64,000 nt of DNA, taken from positions 12,037,896-12,101,895 of the forward strand of contig CM076957.1 of NCBI GenBank assembly GCA_039566865.1. The letters are read 5' to 3'. Position numbers and translations under genes: made by a program. Below, piece after piece: positions 1 to 10,318 of the stretch; position 1 is the stretch's first letter, and each line of letters begins with the position of its first letter. The DNA is from Aurelia coerulea (Eukaryota > Cnidaria > Scyphozoa > Semaeostomeae > Ulmaridae). The notes under the pieces are model-generated. The model saw only the letters and a program-made list of their open reading frames with translations. It did not search any database and was not told the DNA's origin.

Positions 1-252
1 TAAACAAACATCGATTAATTAAATGTTAATTTTCTCAAAGAAAACAAAATACAAACACAAAAATGTGGATTAACTTACTTTAGTAGCCAAAATATATATT
101 ATAAAGAATATTGCACTCTTCGTCCTTTAAAACTTTGGTTCTGCCAGTAACTTCTTTATAGCACTTTATTAGTGCTACAGCAACGATTTTGTGAAACATT
201 ACTATATACATTAGTTTTTTCTTTCGTTTCATTTTAGCTTTACTGCATAAAC

Positions 253-275
253 AAACATCGATTAATTAAATGTTT
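253..275. other. Core dyad AAACAT-N11-ATGTTT with ATCGAT and TTAATTAA
   Basis: Arms AAACAT (253-258) and ATGTTT (270-275) flank CGATTAATTAA. The element contains two palindromic hexamer/octamer sites, ATCGAT and TTAATTAA. It is the most constant part of the monomer and appears in nearly every unit. Subfamilies read TTAATTGAATG (TTAATTAA lost), TCGATTTATTGTATG or TCAAATTATTGTATG. In monomers with ATGTTCATT or ATGTTAATT the right arm shortens to ATGT. A protein-binding role is possible but not shown. Confidence 0.7.
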
Positions 276-276
276 A

Positions 277-291
277 TTTTCTCAAAGAAAA
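277..291. other. Inverted repeat TTTTCT-CAA-AGAAAA
   Basis: A perfect 6-bp inverted repeat with a 3-base loop lies just downstream of the core dyad, at the switch from a T-rich to an A-rich strand. It is present in most monomers. Known variants are TTTCCTCAAAG (A subset), TTTTCGCAAAG (with the TCGATTTATTG core), CTCAAGAAAAC (one base block shorter, at 29606, 34370, 36858, 39843, 42331, 47031, 59203, 63662) and AAAGAATAC. These variants are useful markers of higher-order copies. Confidence 0.65.
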
Positions 292-409
292 CAAAATATA
301 ACAACAAAAAGTGTGGATTAACGTACTTTAGTAGCTACAATATATATTATAAAGAGTATTGCACTCTTCGTCCTTTAAAACCTTGGTTCTGCCCGAAAAT
401 TTCTTTTAT

Positions 410-426
410 AGCACTATATTAGTGCT
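410..426. other. 17-bp dyad AGCACTA-TAT-TAGTGCT (A monomers)
   Basis: Seven-base arms are perfectly complementary around a 3-base spacer. The spacer varies (TAT, TGT, TTT) among A-type copies while both arms stay intact, as in AGCACTATGTTAGTGCT and AGCACTATTTTAGTGCT. B monomers have AGCACTTTATTAGTGCT, with only six paired bases per arm. A minority of A copies break it (TTAATGCT, TTACTGCT, AGCACAATG). It could be a protein-binding dyad or a cruciform seed; neither is demonstrated. Confidence 0.7.
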
Positions 427-434
427 GTAGCAGC
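424..434. other. Overlapping dyad GCTG-TAG-CAGC
   Basis: This element overlaps the right arm of the 17-bp dyad, so the two stems cannot form together. In typical B monomers the same place reads TGCTGCAGCA, a perfect 10-bp palindrome. In a third subtype it reads TGCTACAGCA. It lies in one of the most G+C-rich parts of an otherwise very AT-rich monomer. Confidence 0.6.
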
Positions 435-1242
435 TATTTTTGGAAACATTTCTATAGACATTAGTTTTTTTTTAGTCTCATTTTAGCTTTACTGCATGAA
501 TAAACATCGATTAATTAAATGTTCATTTCCTCAAAGAAAACAAAATATAACAACAAAAAGTGTGGATTAACGTACTTTAGTAGCTACAATATATATTATA
601 AAGAGTATTGCACTTTTCGTCCTTTAAAACTTTAGTTCTGCCAGTAATTTCTTTTAGAGCACTATTTTAGTGCTGTAGCAGACAATTTTTGAAACATTAC
701 TATAAACATTAGTTTTTTCTTTCGTTTCAATTTAAATTTACTGCATAAACAAACATCGATTAATTAAATGTTTATTTTCTCAAAGAAAACAAAATACAAA
801 CACAAAAATGTGGATTAACTTACTTTAGTAGCCAAAATATATATTATAAAGAATATTGCACTCTTCGTCCTTTAAAACTTTGGTTCTGCCAGTAACTTCT
901 TTATAGCACTTTATTAGTGCTACAGCAACGATTTTGTGAAACATTACTATATACATTAGTTTTTTCTTTCGTTTCATTTTAGCTTTACTGCATAAACAAA
1001 CATCGATTAATTAAATGTTTATTTTCTCAAAGAAAACAAAATATAACAACAAAAAGTGTGGATTAACGTACTTTAGTAGCTACAATATATATTATAAAGA
1101 GTATTGCACTCTTCGTCCTTTAAAACCTTGGTTCTGCCCGTAAATTTCTTTTATAGCACTATATTAGTGCTGTAGCAGCTATTTTTGGAAACATTACTAT
1201 AGACATTAGTTTTTTTTTTAGTCTCATTTTAGCTTTACTGCA

Positions 1243-1490
1243 TGAATAAACATCGATTAATTAAATGTTCATTTTCTCAAAGAAAACAAAATACAAACAC
1301 AAAAAGTGTGGATTAACTTACTTTAGTAGCTACAATATATATTATAAAGAGTATTGCACTCTTCGTCCTTTAAAACTTTGGTTCTGCCAGTAACTTCTTT
1401 ATAGCACTTTATTAGTGCTACAGCAACGATTTTGTGAAACATTACTATATACATTAGTTTTTTCTTTCGTTTCATTTTAGCTTTACTGCA
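1243..1490 (+). repeat. Mosaic B-A-B monomer
   Basis: The left part is B-like (TACAAACACAAAAAG, AACTTAC). The centre is A-like (GCTACAATATATA, AGAGTATTGCACTCTTCG). The right part is B-like (GTAACTTCTTTATAG, CTTTATTAGTGCTACAGCAACG, ATATACATTAG). The same mosaic recurs in the sister blocks near 7865 and 11563, at the spacings 6622 and 3698, so it arose before those blocks were duplicated. Short-tract gene conversion or exchange between classes is the likely origin (inference). Confidence 0.75.
1323..1475 (-). other. 50-codon open frame in a B-like monomer, probably non-coding
   Basis: From the ATG at 1475 the minus strand is open for 50 codons (MKRKKKLMYIVMFHKIVA start, stop TAA at 1323-1325). 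It is a property of monomers with the B-type right half. The same frame is open near 7945, 11643, 31830, 36594, 42067, 44555, 49255 and 61672, sometimes with another 20 codons through the next half-monomer. A-type monomers close it with TAG in the CTATATTAG site and a one-base shift. No domain, ribosome-binding context or splice logic supports translation, and I recognise no homologue. Confidence 0.2.
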
Positions 1491-1735
1491 TAAACAAACA
1501 TCGATTAATTGAATGTTTATTTTCTCAAAGAAAACAAAATATAACAACAAAAAGTGTGGATTAACGTACTTCAGTAGCTAAAATATATATTATAAAGAAC
1601 ATTGCACTCTTCGTCCTTTAAAACTTTGGTTCTGCCAGTAATTTCTTTTATAGCACTATATTAGTGCTGTAGCAGCCATTCTTGGAAACATTACTATAGT
1701 CATTAGTTTCTTCTTTAGTCTCATTTTAGCTTTAC

Positions 1736-1745
1736 TGTACATCGA
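1736..1745 (+). repeat. Short-junction monomers (8-bp deletion), first of ten
   Basis: TGTACATCGA replaces the usual TGTATAAACAAACATCGA at the monomer start, a net loss of eight bases. Ten such junctions were found, at about 1736, 3204, 4189, 6131, 8358, 9826, 12056, 14497, 16691 and 18401. All are preceded by CATTAGTTTCTTCTTTAG and followed by a monomer with a B-like left and A-like right half. None was seen after 18401, so the variant marks family I. Confidence 0.85.
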
Positions 1746-2480
1746 TTAATTAAATGTTCATTTTCTCAAAGAAAACAAAATACAAACACAAAAAGTGTGG
1801 ATTAACTTACTTTAGTAGCTACAATATATATTATAAAGAGTATTGCACTCTTCGTCCTTTAAAACTTTAGTTCTGCCAGTAATTTCTTTTAGAGCACTAT
1901 GTTAGTGCTGTAGCAGCCATTCTTGGAAACATTACTATAGACATTAGTTTTTTCTTTAGTCTCATTATAGCTTTACTGTATAAACAAACATCGATTAATT
2001 AAATGTTTATTTTCTCAAAGAAAACATAATATAACAACAAAAAGTGTGGATTAACGTACTTTAGTAGCCAAAATATATATAATAAAGAATATTGCAATCA
2101 TTGTCCTTTAAAACTTCAGTTCTGCCAGTAACTTCTTTATAGCACTTTATTAGTGCTGGAGCAACCAATTTTTGAAACATTACTATAAACATTAGTTTTT
2201 TCTTTAGTCTCATTTTAGGTTTACTGCATAAACAAACATCGATTAATTAAATGTTCATTTTCTCAAAGAAAACAAAATACAAACACAAAAATGTGGATTA
2301 ACTTACTTTAGTAGCCAAAATATATATTATAAAGAATATTGCACTCTTCGTCCTTTAAAACTTTGGTTCTGCCAGTAACTTCTTTATAGCACGTTATTAG
2401 TGCTGCAGCAACCAGTTTTTGAAACATTACTATAAACATTAGTTTTTTCTTTCGTTTCATTTTAGCTTTACTGCATAAAC

Positions 2481-2503
2481 AAACATCAAATTATTGTATG
2501 TTT
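2481..2503 (+). repeat. Variant core AAACATCAAATTATTGTATG
   Basis: The core dyad has lost ATCGAT and TTAATTAA but keeps outer ACAT and ATGT. It occurs four times, at about 2487, 9109, 12807 and 15001, each at the matching place of a family I block. A related form, TCGATTTATTGTATG linked to TTTTCGCAAAG, occurs in family III near 27341, 30576, 35091, 37828, 40565, 43311, 47752 and 60421. Confidence 0.8.
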
Positions 2504-2712
2504 ATTTTCTCAAAGAAAACAAAATATAACCACAAAAAGTGTGGATTAACGTACTTTAGTAGCTACAATATATATTATAAAGAGTATAGCACTCTTCGTC
2601 CTTTAAAACCTTGGTTCTGCCCGTAAATTTCTTTTATAGCACTATATTAGTGCTGTAGCAGCTATTCTTGGAAACATTACTATAGACATTAGTTTTTTCT
2701 TTATTTACTCCA

Positions 2713-2958
2713 TAAACAAACATCGATTAATTAAATGTTCATTTTCTCAAAGAATACAAAATACAAACACAAAAAGTGTGGATTAACTTACTTTAGTAGC
2801 CAAAATATATATTATAAAGAATATTGCACTCATGGTCCTTTAAAACTTTAGTTCTGCCAGTAACTTTTTTATAGCACTTTATTAGTGATAGAGCAACCAG
2901 TTTTTGAAACATTACTATAAACATTAGTTTTTTTTCGTTTCATTTTAGCTTTACTGCA
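2713..2958 (+). repeat. Representative B-type monomer (246 bp)
   Basis: B-type markers in order are ATGTTCATTTTCTC, TACAAACACAAAAAG, AACTTAC, GCCAAAATATA, AGAATATTGCACTCATGG, TTTAGTTCTGCCAG, GTAACTT with a shorter T tract, CTTTATTAGTG, AGCAACCAGTTTTTG, ATAAACATTAG and CGTTTCATTTTAG. In the right half the AGCACTA/TAGTGCT dyad of A monomers is weakened to AGCACT-N5-AGTGCT or further. This copy reads GATAGAGC where most B copies read GCTGCAGC. It is followed directly by an A-like monomer at 2959, illustrating the dimer pattern. Confidence 0.88.
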
Positions 2959-5280
2959 TAAACAAACATCGATTAATTGAATGTTTATTTTCTCAAAGAA
3001 AACAAAATATAACAACAAAAAGTGTGGATTAACGTACTTCAGTAGCTAAAATATATATTATAAAGAACATTGCACTTTTCGTCCTTTAAAACTTTGGTTC
3101 TGCCAGTAATTTCTTTTATAGCACTATATTAGTGCTGTAGCAGCCATTCTTGGAAACATTACTATAGTCATTAGTTTCTTCTTTAGTCTCATTTTAGCTT
3201 TACTGTACATCGATTAATTAAATGTTCATTTTCTCAAAGAAAACAAAATACAAACACAAAAAGTGTGGATTAACTTACTTTAGTAGCTACAATATATATT
3301 ATAAAGAGTATTGCACTCTTCGTCCTTTAAAACTTTAGTTCTGCCAGTAATTTCTTTTAGAGCACTATGTTAGTGCTGTAGCAGCCATTCTTGGAAACAT
3401 TACTATAGACATTAGTTTTTTCTTTAGTCTCATTATAGCTTTACTGTATAAACAAACATCGATTAATTAAATGTTTATTTTCTCAAAGATAACATAATAT
3501 AACAACAAAAAGTGTGGATTAACGTACTTTAGTAGCCAAAATATATATAATAAAGAATATTGCAATCATTGTCCTTTAAAACTTAAGTTCTGCCAGTAAC
3601 TTCTTTAAAGCACTATATTAGGGCTGTAGCAGCCATTCTTGGAAACATTGCTATAGACATTAGTTTTTTCTTTAGTCTCATTTTAGCTTTACTGCATAAA
3701 CAAACATCGATTAATTAAATGTTCATTTTCTCAAAGAAAACAAAATACAAACACAAAACGTGTGGATTAACTTACTTTAGTACCTAAAATATATATTATA
3801 AAGAATATTGCACTCATGGTCCTTTAAAACTTTAGTTCTGCCAGTAACTTCTTTATAGCACTTTATTAGTGATACAGCAACCGGTTTTTGAAACATTACT
3901 ATAAACATTAGTTTTTCTTTCGTTTCATTTTAGCTTTACTGCATAAACAAACATCGAATAATTGAATGTTTATTTTCGCAAAGAAAACAAAATATAACAA
4001 CAAAAAGTGTGGATTAACGTACTTCAGTAGCTAAAATATATATTATAAAGAACATTGCACTCTTCGTCCTTTAAAACTTTGGTTCTGCCAGTAATTTCTT
4101 TTATAGCACTATATTAGTGCTGTAGCAGCCATTCTTGGAAACATTACTATAGTCATTAGTTTCTTCTTTAGTCTCATTTTAGCTTTACTGTACATCGATT
4201 AATTAAATGTTCATTTTCTCAAAGAAAACAAAATACAAACACAAAAAGTGTGGATTAACTTACTTTAGTAGCTACAATATATATTATAAAGAGTATTGCA
4301 CTCTTCGTCCTTTAAAACTTTAGTTCTGCCAGTAATTTCTTTTAGAGCACTATGTTAGTGCTGTAGCAGCCATTCTTGGAAACATTACTATAGACATTAG
4401 TTTTTTCTTTAGTCTCATTATAGCTTTACTGTAAAAAGAAACATCGATTAATTAAATATTTATTTTCTCAAAGATAACATAATATAACAACAAAAAGTGT
4501 GGATTAACGTACTTTAGTAGCCAAAATATATGTAATAAAGAATATTGCAATCATTGTCCTTTAAAACTTCAGTTCTGCCAGTAACTTCTTTATAGCACTT
4601 TATTAGTGCTGTAGCAGCTATTCTTGGAAACATTACTATAGACATTAGTTTTTTCTTTATTTACTCCATAAACAAACATCGATTAATTAAATGTTCATTT
4701 TCTCAAAGAATACAAAATACAAACACAAAAAGTGTGGATTAACTTACTTTAGTAGCCAAAATATATATTATAAAGAATATTGCACTGATGGTCCTTTAAA
4801 ACTTTAGTTCTGCCAGTAACTTCTTTATAGCACTTAATTAGTGATGCAGCAACCAATTTTTGAAACATTACTATAAACATTAGTTTTTTCTTTGGTTTCA
4901 TTTAGCTTTACTGCATAAACAAACATCGATTAATTGAATGTTTATTTTCTCAAAGAAAACAAAATATAACAACAAAAAGTGTGGATTAACTTACTTTAGT
5001 AGCCAAAATATATATTATAAAGAATATTGCACTCATGGTCCTTTAAAACTGTAGTTCTGCCAGTAACTTCTTTATAGCACGTTATTAGTGCTGCAGCAAC
5101 CAATTTTTGAAACATTACTATAAACATTAGTTTTTTCTTTCGTTTCATTTTAGCTTTACTGCATAAACAAACATCGATTAATTAAATGTTTATTTTCTCA
5201 AAGAAAACAAAATATAACAACAAAAAGTGTGGATTAACGTACTTTAGTAGCTAAAATATATATTATAAAGAGTATTGCAC

Positions 5281-5310
5281 TCTTCGAACTTTGGGTCTGC
5301 AGGTAATTTC
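5281..5310 (+). repeat. 8-bp deletion variant TTCGAACTTTGGGTCTGC
   Basis: CTTCGAACTTTGGG stands where the normal sequence is CTTCGTCCTTTAAAACTTTGG, a loss of TCCTTTAA. The same variant occurs near 13647, 15841, 17551 and 62754. The first four carry TCTGCAGGTAAT; the last has TCTGCCAGTAAT. It is a clear tracer for family I segments. Confidence 0.85.
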
Positions 5311-6623
5311 TTTTATAGCACTATATTAGGGCTGTAGCAGCCATTCTTGGAAACATTGCTATAGACATTAGTTTTTTCTTTCGTCTCATTTTAGCTTTAC
5401 TGCATAAACAAACATCGATTAATTAAATGTTCATTTTCTCAAAGAAAACAAAATACAAACACAAAACGTGTGGATTAACGTACTTCAGTAGCTAAAATAT
5501 ATATTATAAAGAACATTGCACTTTTCGTCCTTTAAAACTTTGGTTCTGCCAGTAATTTCTTTTATAGCACTATATTAGTGCTGTAGCAGCCATTCTTGGA
5601 AACATTACTATAGTCATTAGTTTTTTCTTTATTTACTCCATAAACAAACATCGATTAATTAAATGTTCATTTTCTCAAAGAATACAAAATACAAACACAA
5701 AAAGTGTGGATTAACTTACTTTAGTAGCCAAAATATATATTATAAAGAATATTGCACTCATGGTCCTTTAAAACTTTAGTTCTGCCAGTAACTTTTTTAT
5801 AGCACTTTATTAGTGATACAGCAACCAGTTTTTGAAACATTACTATAAACATTAGTTTTTTTTCGTTTCATTTTAGCTTTACTGCATAAACAAACATCGA
5901 TTAATTGAATGTTTATTTTCTCAAAAAAACAAAATATAACAACAAAAAGTGTGGATTAACGTACTTCAGTAGCTAAAATATATATTATAAAGAACATTGC
6001 ACTTTTCGTCCTTTAAAACTTTGGTTCTGCCAGTAATTTCTTTTATAGCACTATATTAGTGCTGTAGCAGCCATTCTTGGAAACATTACTATAGTCATTA
6101 GTTTCTTCTTTAGTCTCATTTTAGCTTTACTGTACATCGATTAATTAAATGTTCATTTTCTCAAAGAAAACAAAATACAAACACAAAAAGTGTGGATTAA
6201 CTTACTTTAGTAGCTACAATATATATTATAAAGAGTATTGCACTCTTCGTCCTTTAAAACTTTAGTTCTGCCAGTAATTTCTTTTAGAGCACTATGTTAG
6301 TGCTGTAGCAGCCATTCTTGGAAACATTACTATAGACATTAGTTTTTTCTTTAGTCTCATTATAGCTTTACTGTATAAACAAACATCGATTAATTAAATG
6401 TTTATTTTCTCAAAGAAAACATAATATAACAACAAAAAGTGTGGATTAACGTACTTTAGTAGCCAAAATATATATAATAAAGAATATTGCAATCATTGTC
6501 CTTTAAAACTTAAGTTCTGCCAGTTACTTCTTTAAAGCACTTTATTAGTGCTGGAGCAACCAATTTTTGAAACATTACTATAAACATTAGTTTTTTCTTT
6601 AGTCTCATTTTAGGTTTACTGCA

Positions 6624-9600
6624 TAAACAAACATCGATTAATTAAATGTTAATTTTCTCAAAGAAAACAAAATACAAACACAAAAATGTGGATTAACTTA
6701 CTTTAGTAGCCAAAATATATATTATAAAGAATATTGCACTCTTCGTCCTTTAAAACTTTGGTTCTGCCAGTAACTTCTTTATAGCACTTTATTAGTGCTA
6801 CAGCAACGATTTTGTGAAACATTACTATATACATTAGTTTTTTCTTTCGTTTCATTTTAGCTTTACTGCATAAACAAACATCGATTAATTAAATGTTTAT
6901 TTTCTCAAAGAAAACAAAATATAACAACAAAAAGTGTGGATTAACGTACTTTAGTAGCTACAATATATATTATAAAGAGTATTGCACTCTTCGTCCTTTA
7001 AAACCTTGGTTCTGCCCGAAAATTTCTTTTATAGCACTATATTAGTGCTGTAGCAGCTATTTTTGGAAACATTTCTATAGACATTAGTTTTTTTTTAGTC
7101 TCATTTTAGCTTTACTGCATGAATAAACATCGATTAATTAAATGTTCATTTCCTCAAAGAAAACAAAATATAACAACAAAAAGTGTGGATTAACGTACTT
7201 TAGTAGCTACAATATATATTATAAAGAGTATTGCACTTTTCGTCCTTTAAAACTTTAGTTCTGCCAGTAATTTCTTTTAGAGCACTATGTTAGTGCTGTA
7301 GCAGACAATTTTTGAAACATTACTATAAACATTAGTTTTTTCTTTCGTTTCAATTTAAATTTACTGCATAAACAAACATCGATTAATTAAATGTTTATTT
7401 TCTCAAAGAAAACAAAATACAAACACAAAAATGTGGATTAACTTACTTTAGTAGCCAAAATATATATTATAAAGAATATTGCACTCTTCGTCCTTTAAAA
7501 CTTTAGTTCTGCCAGTAACTTCTTTATAGCACTTTATTAGTGCTACAGCAACGATTTTGTGAAACATTACTATATACATTAGTTTTTTCTTTCGTTTCAT
7601 TTTAGCTTTACTGCATAAACAAACATCGATTAATTAAATGTTTATTTTCTCAAAGAAAACAAAATATAACAACAAAAAGTGTGGATTAACGTACTTTAGT
7701 AGCTACAATATATATTATAAAGAGTATTGCACTCTTCGTCCTTTAAAACCTTGGTTCTGCCCGTAAATTTCTTTTATAGCACTATATTAGTGCTGTAGCA
7801 GCTATTTTTGGAAACATTACTATAGACATTAGTTTTTTTTTAGTCTCATTTTATCTTTACTGCATGAATAAACATCGATTAATTAAATGTTCATTTCCTC
7901 AAAGAAAACAAAATACAAATACAAAAAATGTGGATTAACTTACTTTAGTAGCCAAAATATATATTATAAAGAGTATTGCACTCTTCGTCCTTTAAAACTT
8001 TGGTTCTGCCAGTAACTTCTTTATAGCACTTTATTAGTGCTACAGCAACGATTTTGTGAAACATTACTATATACATTAGTTTTTTCTTTAGTTTCATTTT
8101 AGCTTTACTGCATAAACAAACATCGATTAATTGAATGTTTATTTTCTCAAAGAAAACAAAATATAACAACAAAAAGTGTGGATTAACGTACTTCAGTAGC
8201 TAAAATATATATTATAAAGAACATTGCACTCTTCGTCCTTTAAAACTTTGGTTCTGCCAGTAATTTCTTTTATAGCACTATATTAGTGCTGTAGCAGCCA
8301 TTCTTGGAAACATTACTATAGTCATTAGTTTCTTCTTTAGTCTCATTTTAGCTTTACTGTACATCGATTAATTAAATGTTCATTTTCTCAAAGAAAACAA
8401 AATACAAACACAAAAAGTGTGGATTAACTTACTTTAGTAGCTACAATATATATTATACAGAGTATTGCACTCTTCGTCCTTTAAAACTTTAGTTCTGCCA
8501 GTAATTTCTTTTAGAGCACTATGTTAGTGCTGTAGCAGCCATTCTTGGAAACATTACTATAGACATTAGTTTTTTCTTTAGTCTCATTATAGCTTTACTG
8601 TAAAAACAAACATCGATTAATTAAATGTTTATTTTCTCAAAGATAACATAATATAACAACAAAAAGTGTGGATTAACGTACTTTAGTAGCCAAAATATAT
8701 ATAATAAAGAATATTGCAATCATTGTCCTTTAAAACTTCAGTTCTGCCAGTAACTTCTTTATAGCACTTTATTAGTGCTGGAGCAACCAATTTTTGAAAC
8801 ATTACTATAAACATTAGTTTTTTCTTTAGTCTCATTTTAGGTTTACTGCATAAACAAACATCGATTAATTAAATGTTCATTTTCTCAAAGAAAACAAAAT
8901 ACAAACACAAAAATGTGGATTAACTTACTTTAGTAGCCAAAATATATATTATAAAGAATATTGCACTCTTCGTCCTTTAAAACTTTGGTTCTGCCAGTAA
9001 CTTCTTTATAGCACGTTATTAGTGCTGCAGCAACCAGTTTTTGAAACATTACTATAAACATTAGTTTTTTCTTTCGTTTCATTTTAGCTTTACTGCATAA
9101 ACAAACATCAAATTATTGTATGTTTATTTTCTCAAAGAAAACAAAATATAACCACAAAAAGTGTGGATTAACGTACTTTAGTAGCTACAATATATATTAT
9201 AAAGAGTATAGCACTCTTCGTCCTTTAAAACCTTGGTTCTGCCCGTAAATTTCTTTTATAGCACTTTATTAGTGCTGTAGCAGCTATTCTTGGAAACATT
9301 ACTATAGACATTAGTTTTTTCTTTATTTACTCCATAAACAAACATCGATTAATTAAATGTTCATTTTCTCAAAGAATACAAAATACAAACACAAAAAGTG
9401 TGGATTAACTTACTTTAGTAGCCAAAATATATATTATAAAGAATATTGCACTCATGGTCCTTTAAAACTTTAGTTCTGCCAGTAACTTTTTTATAGCACT
9501 TTATTAGTGATAGAGCAACCAGTTTTTGAAACATTACTATAAACATTAGTTTTTTTTCGTTTCATTTTAGCTTTACTGCATAAACAAACATCGATTAATT

Positions 9601-10318
9601 GAATGTTTATTTTCTCAAAGAAAACAAAATATAACAACAAAAAGTGTGGATTAACGTACTTCAGTAGCTAAAATATATATTATAAAGAACATTGCACTTT
9701 TCGTCCTTTAAAACTTTGGTTCTGCCAGTAATTTCTTTTATAGCACTATATTAGTGCTGTAGCAGCCATTCTTGGAAACATTACTATAGTCATTAGTTTC
9801 TTCTTTAGTCTCATTTTAGCTTTACTGTACATCGATTAATTAAATGTTCATTTTCTCAAAGAAAACAAAATACAAACACAAAAAGTGTGGATTAACTTAC
9901 TTTAGTAGCTACAATATATATTATAAAGAGTATTGCACTCTTCGTCCTTTAAAACTTTAGTTCTGCCAGTAATTTCTTTTAGAGCACTATGTTAGTGCTG
10001 TAGCAGCCATTCTTGGAAACATTACTATAGACATTAGTTTTTTCTTTAGTCTCATTATAGCTTTACTGTATAAACAAACATCGATTAATTAAATGTTTAT
10101 TTTCTCAAAGATAACATAATATAACAACAAAAAGTGTGGATTAACGTACTTTAGTAGCCAAAATATATATAATAAAGAATATTGCAATCATTGTCCTTTA
10201 AAACTTAAGTTCTGCCAGTAACTTCTTTAAAGCACTTTATTAGTGCTGGAGCAACCAATTTTTGAAACATTACTATAAACATTAGTTTTTTCTTTAGTCT
10301 CATTTTAGGTTTACTGCA
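6624..10318 (+). repeat. Family I higher-order block, copy 2 (~15 monomers)
   Basis: This block follows copy 1 from base 1 to about 3612 at an offset of about 6622. It then continues as copy 1 does after 6541, so about 2.93 kb (12 monomers) is absent. The switch lies in a shared CTTTAAAGCACT stretch near 10234. Minor differences from copy 1 include TAGTTCTGCC at 7504 and CTTTATTAGTG at 9264. Confidence 0.75.

Larger units (their letters stand above)
248..496 (+). repeat. Representative A-type monomer (249 bp)
   Basis: This unit runs from TAAACAAACATCG to the TTTACTGCA before the next unit. A-type markers in order are ATAACAACAAAAAGTGTGG, AACGTAC, GCTACAATATA, AGAGTATTGCACTCTTCG, a long ATTTCTTTTATAG, CTATATTAGTGCTGTAGCAGC, TTTTTGGAAAC, ATAGACATTAG and AGTCTCATTTTAG. 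The longer T tract shifts the reading frame relative to B monomers. This copy has the CCTTGG and GCCCG variants shared with several A copies. Among its inverted repeats is the perfect AGCACTA/TAGTGCT dyad. Confidence 0.9.
1..6623 (+). repeat. Family I higher-order block, copy 1 (~27 monomers)
   Basis: The marker unit with ATGTTAATTTTCTC followed by TACAAACACAAAAATG starts this block at 1 and recurs at 6624 and 10319. The TCAAATTATTG core at 2487 matches 9109 and 12807. The block contains two direct repeats of about 0.9 kb (about 2660-3614 and 5587-6541) spaced 2927 bp apart, with a different set of monomers between them. Its left edge is the window edge, so the true start of the block is unknown. 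Confidence 0.75.

Noticed and set aside
338..354. TATA-like ACAATATATATTATAAAG as a promoter
   Set aside because: The tract is present in nearly every monomer of an AT-rich repeat, and no transcription unit or initiator follows it. Composition alone explains it.
7945..8172. 75-residue minus-strand frames at 1323, 7945 and 11643 as genes
   Set aside because: They sit in the same mosaic monomer copied with its block. They need a TTG start to reach 75 residues and lie wholly inside satellite repeats.
8360..8460. TTATACAGAG variant (8455, 12153) as a separate subfamily
   Set aside because: It is a single base change shared by two copies at matching places of blocks 2 and 3, so it only marks their common descent.
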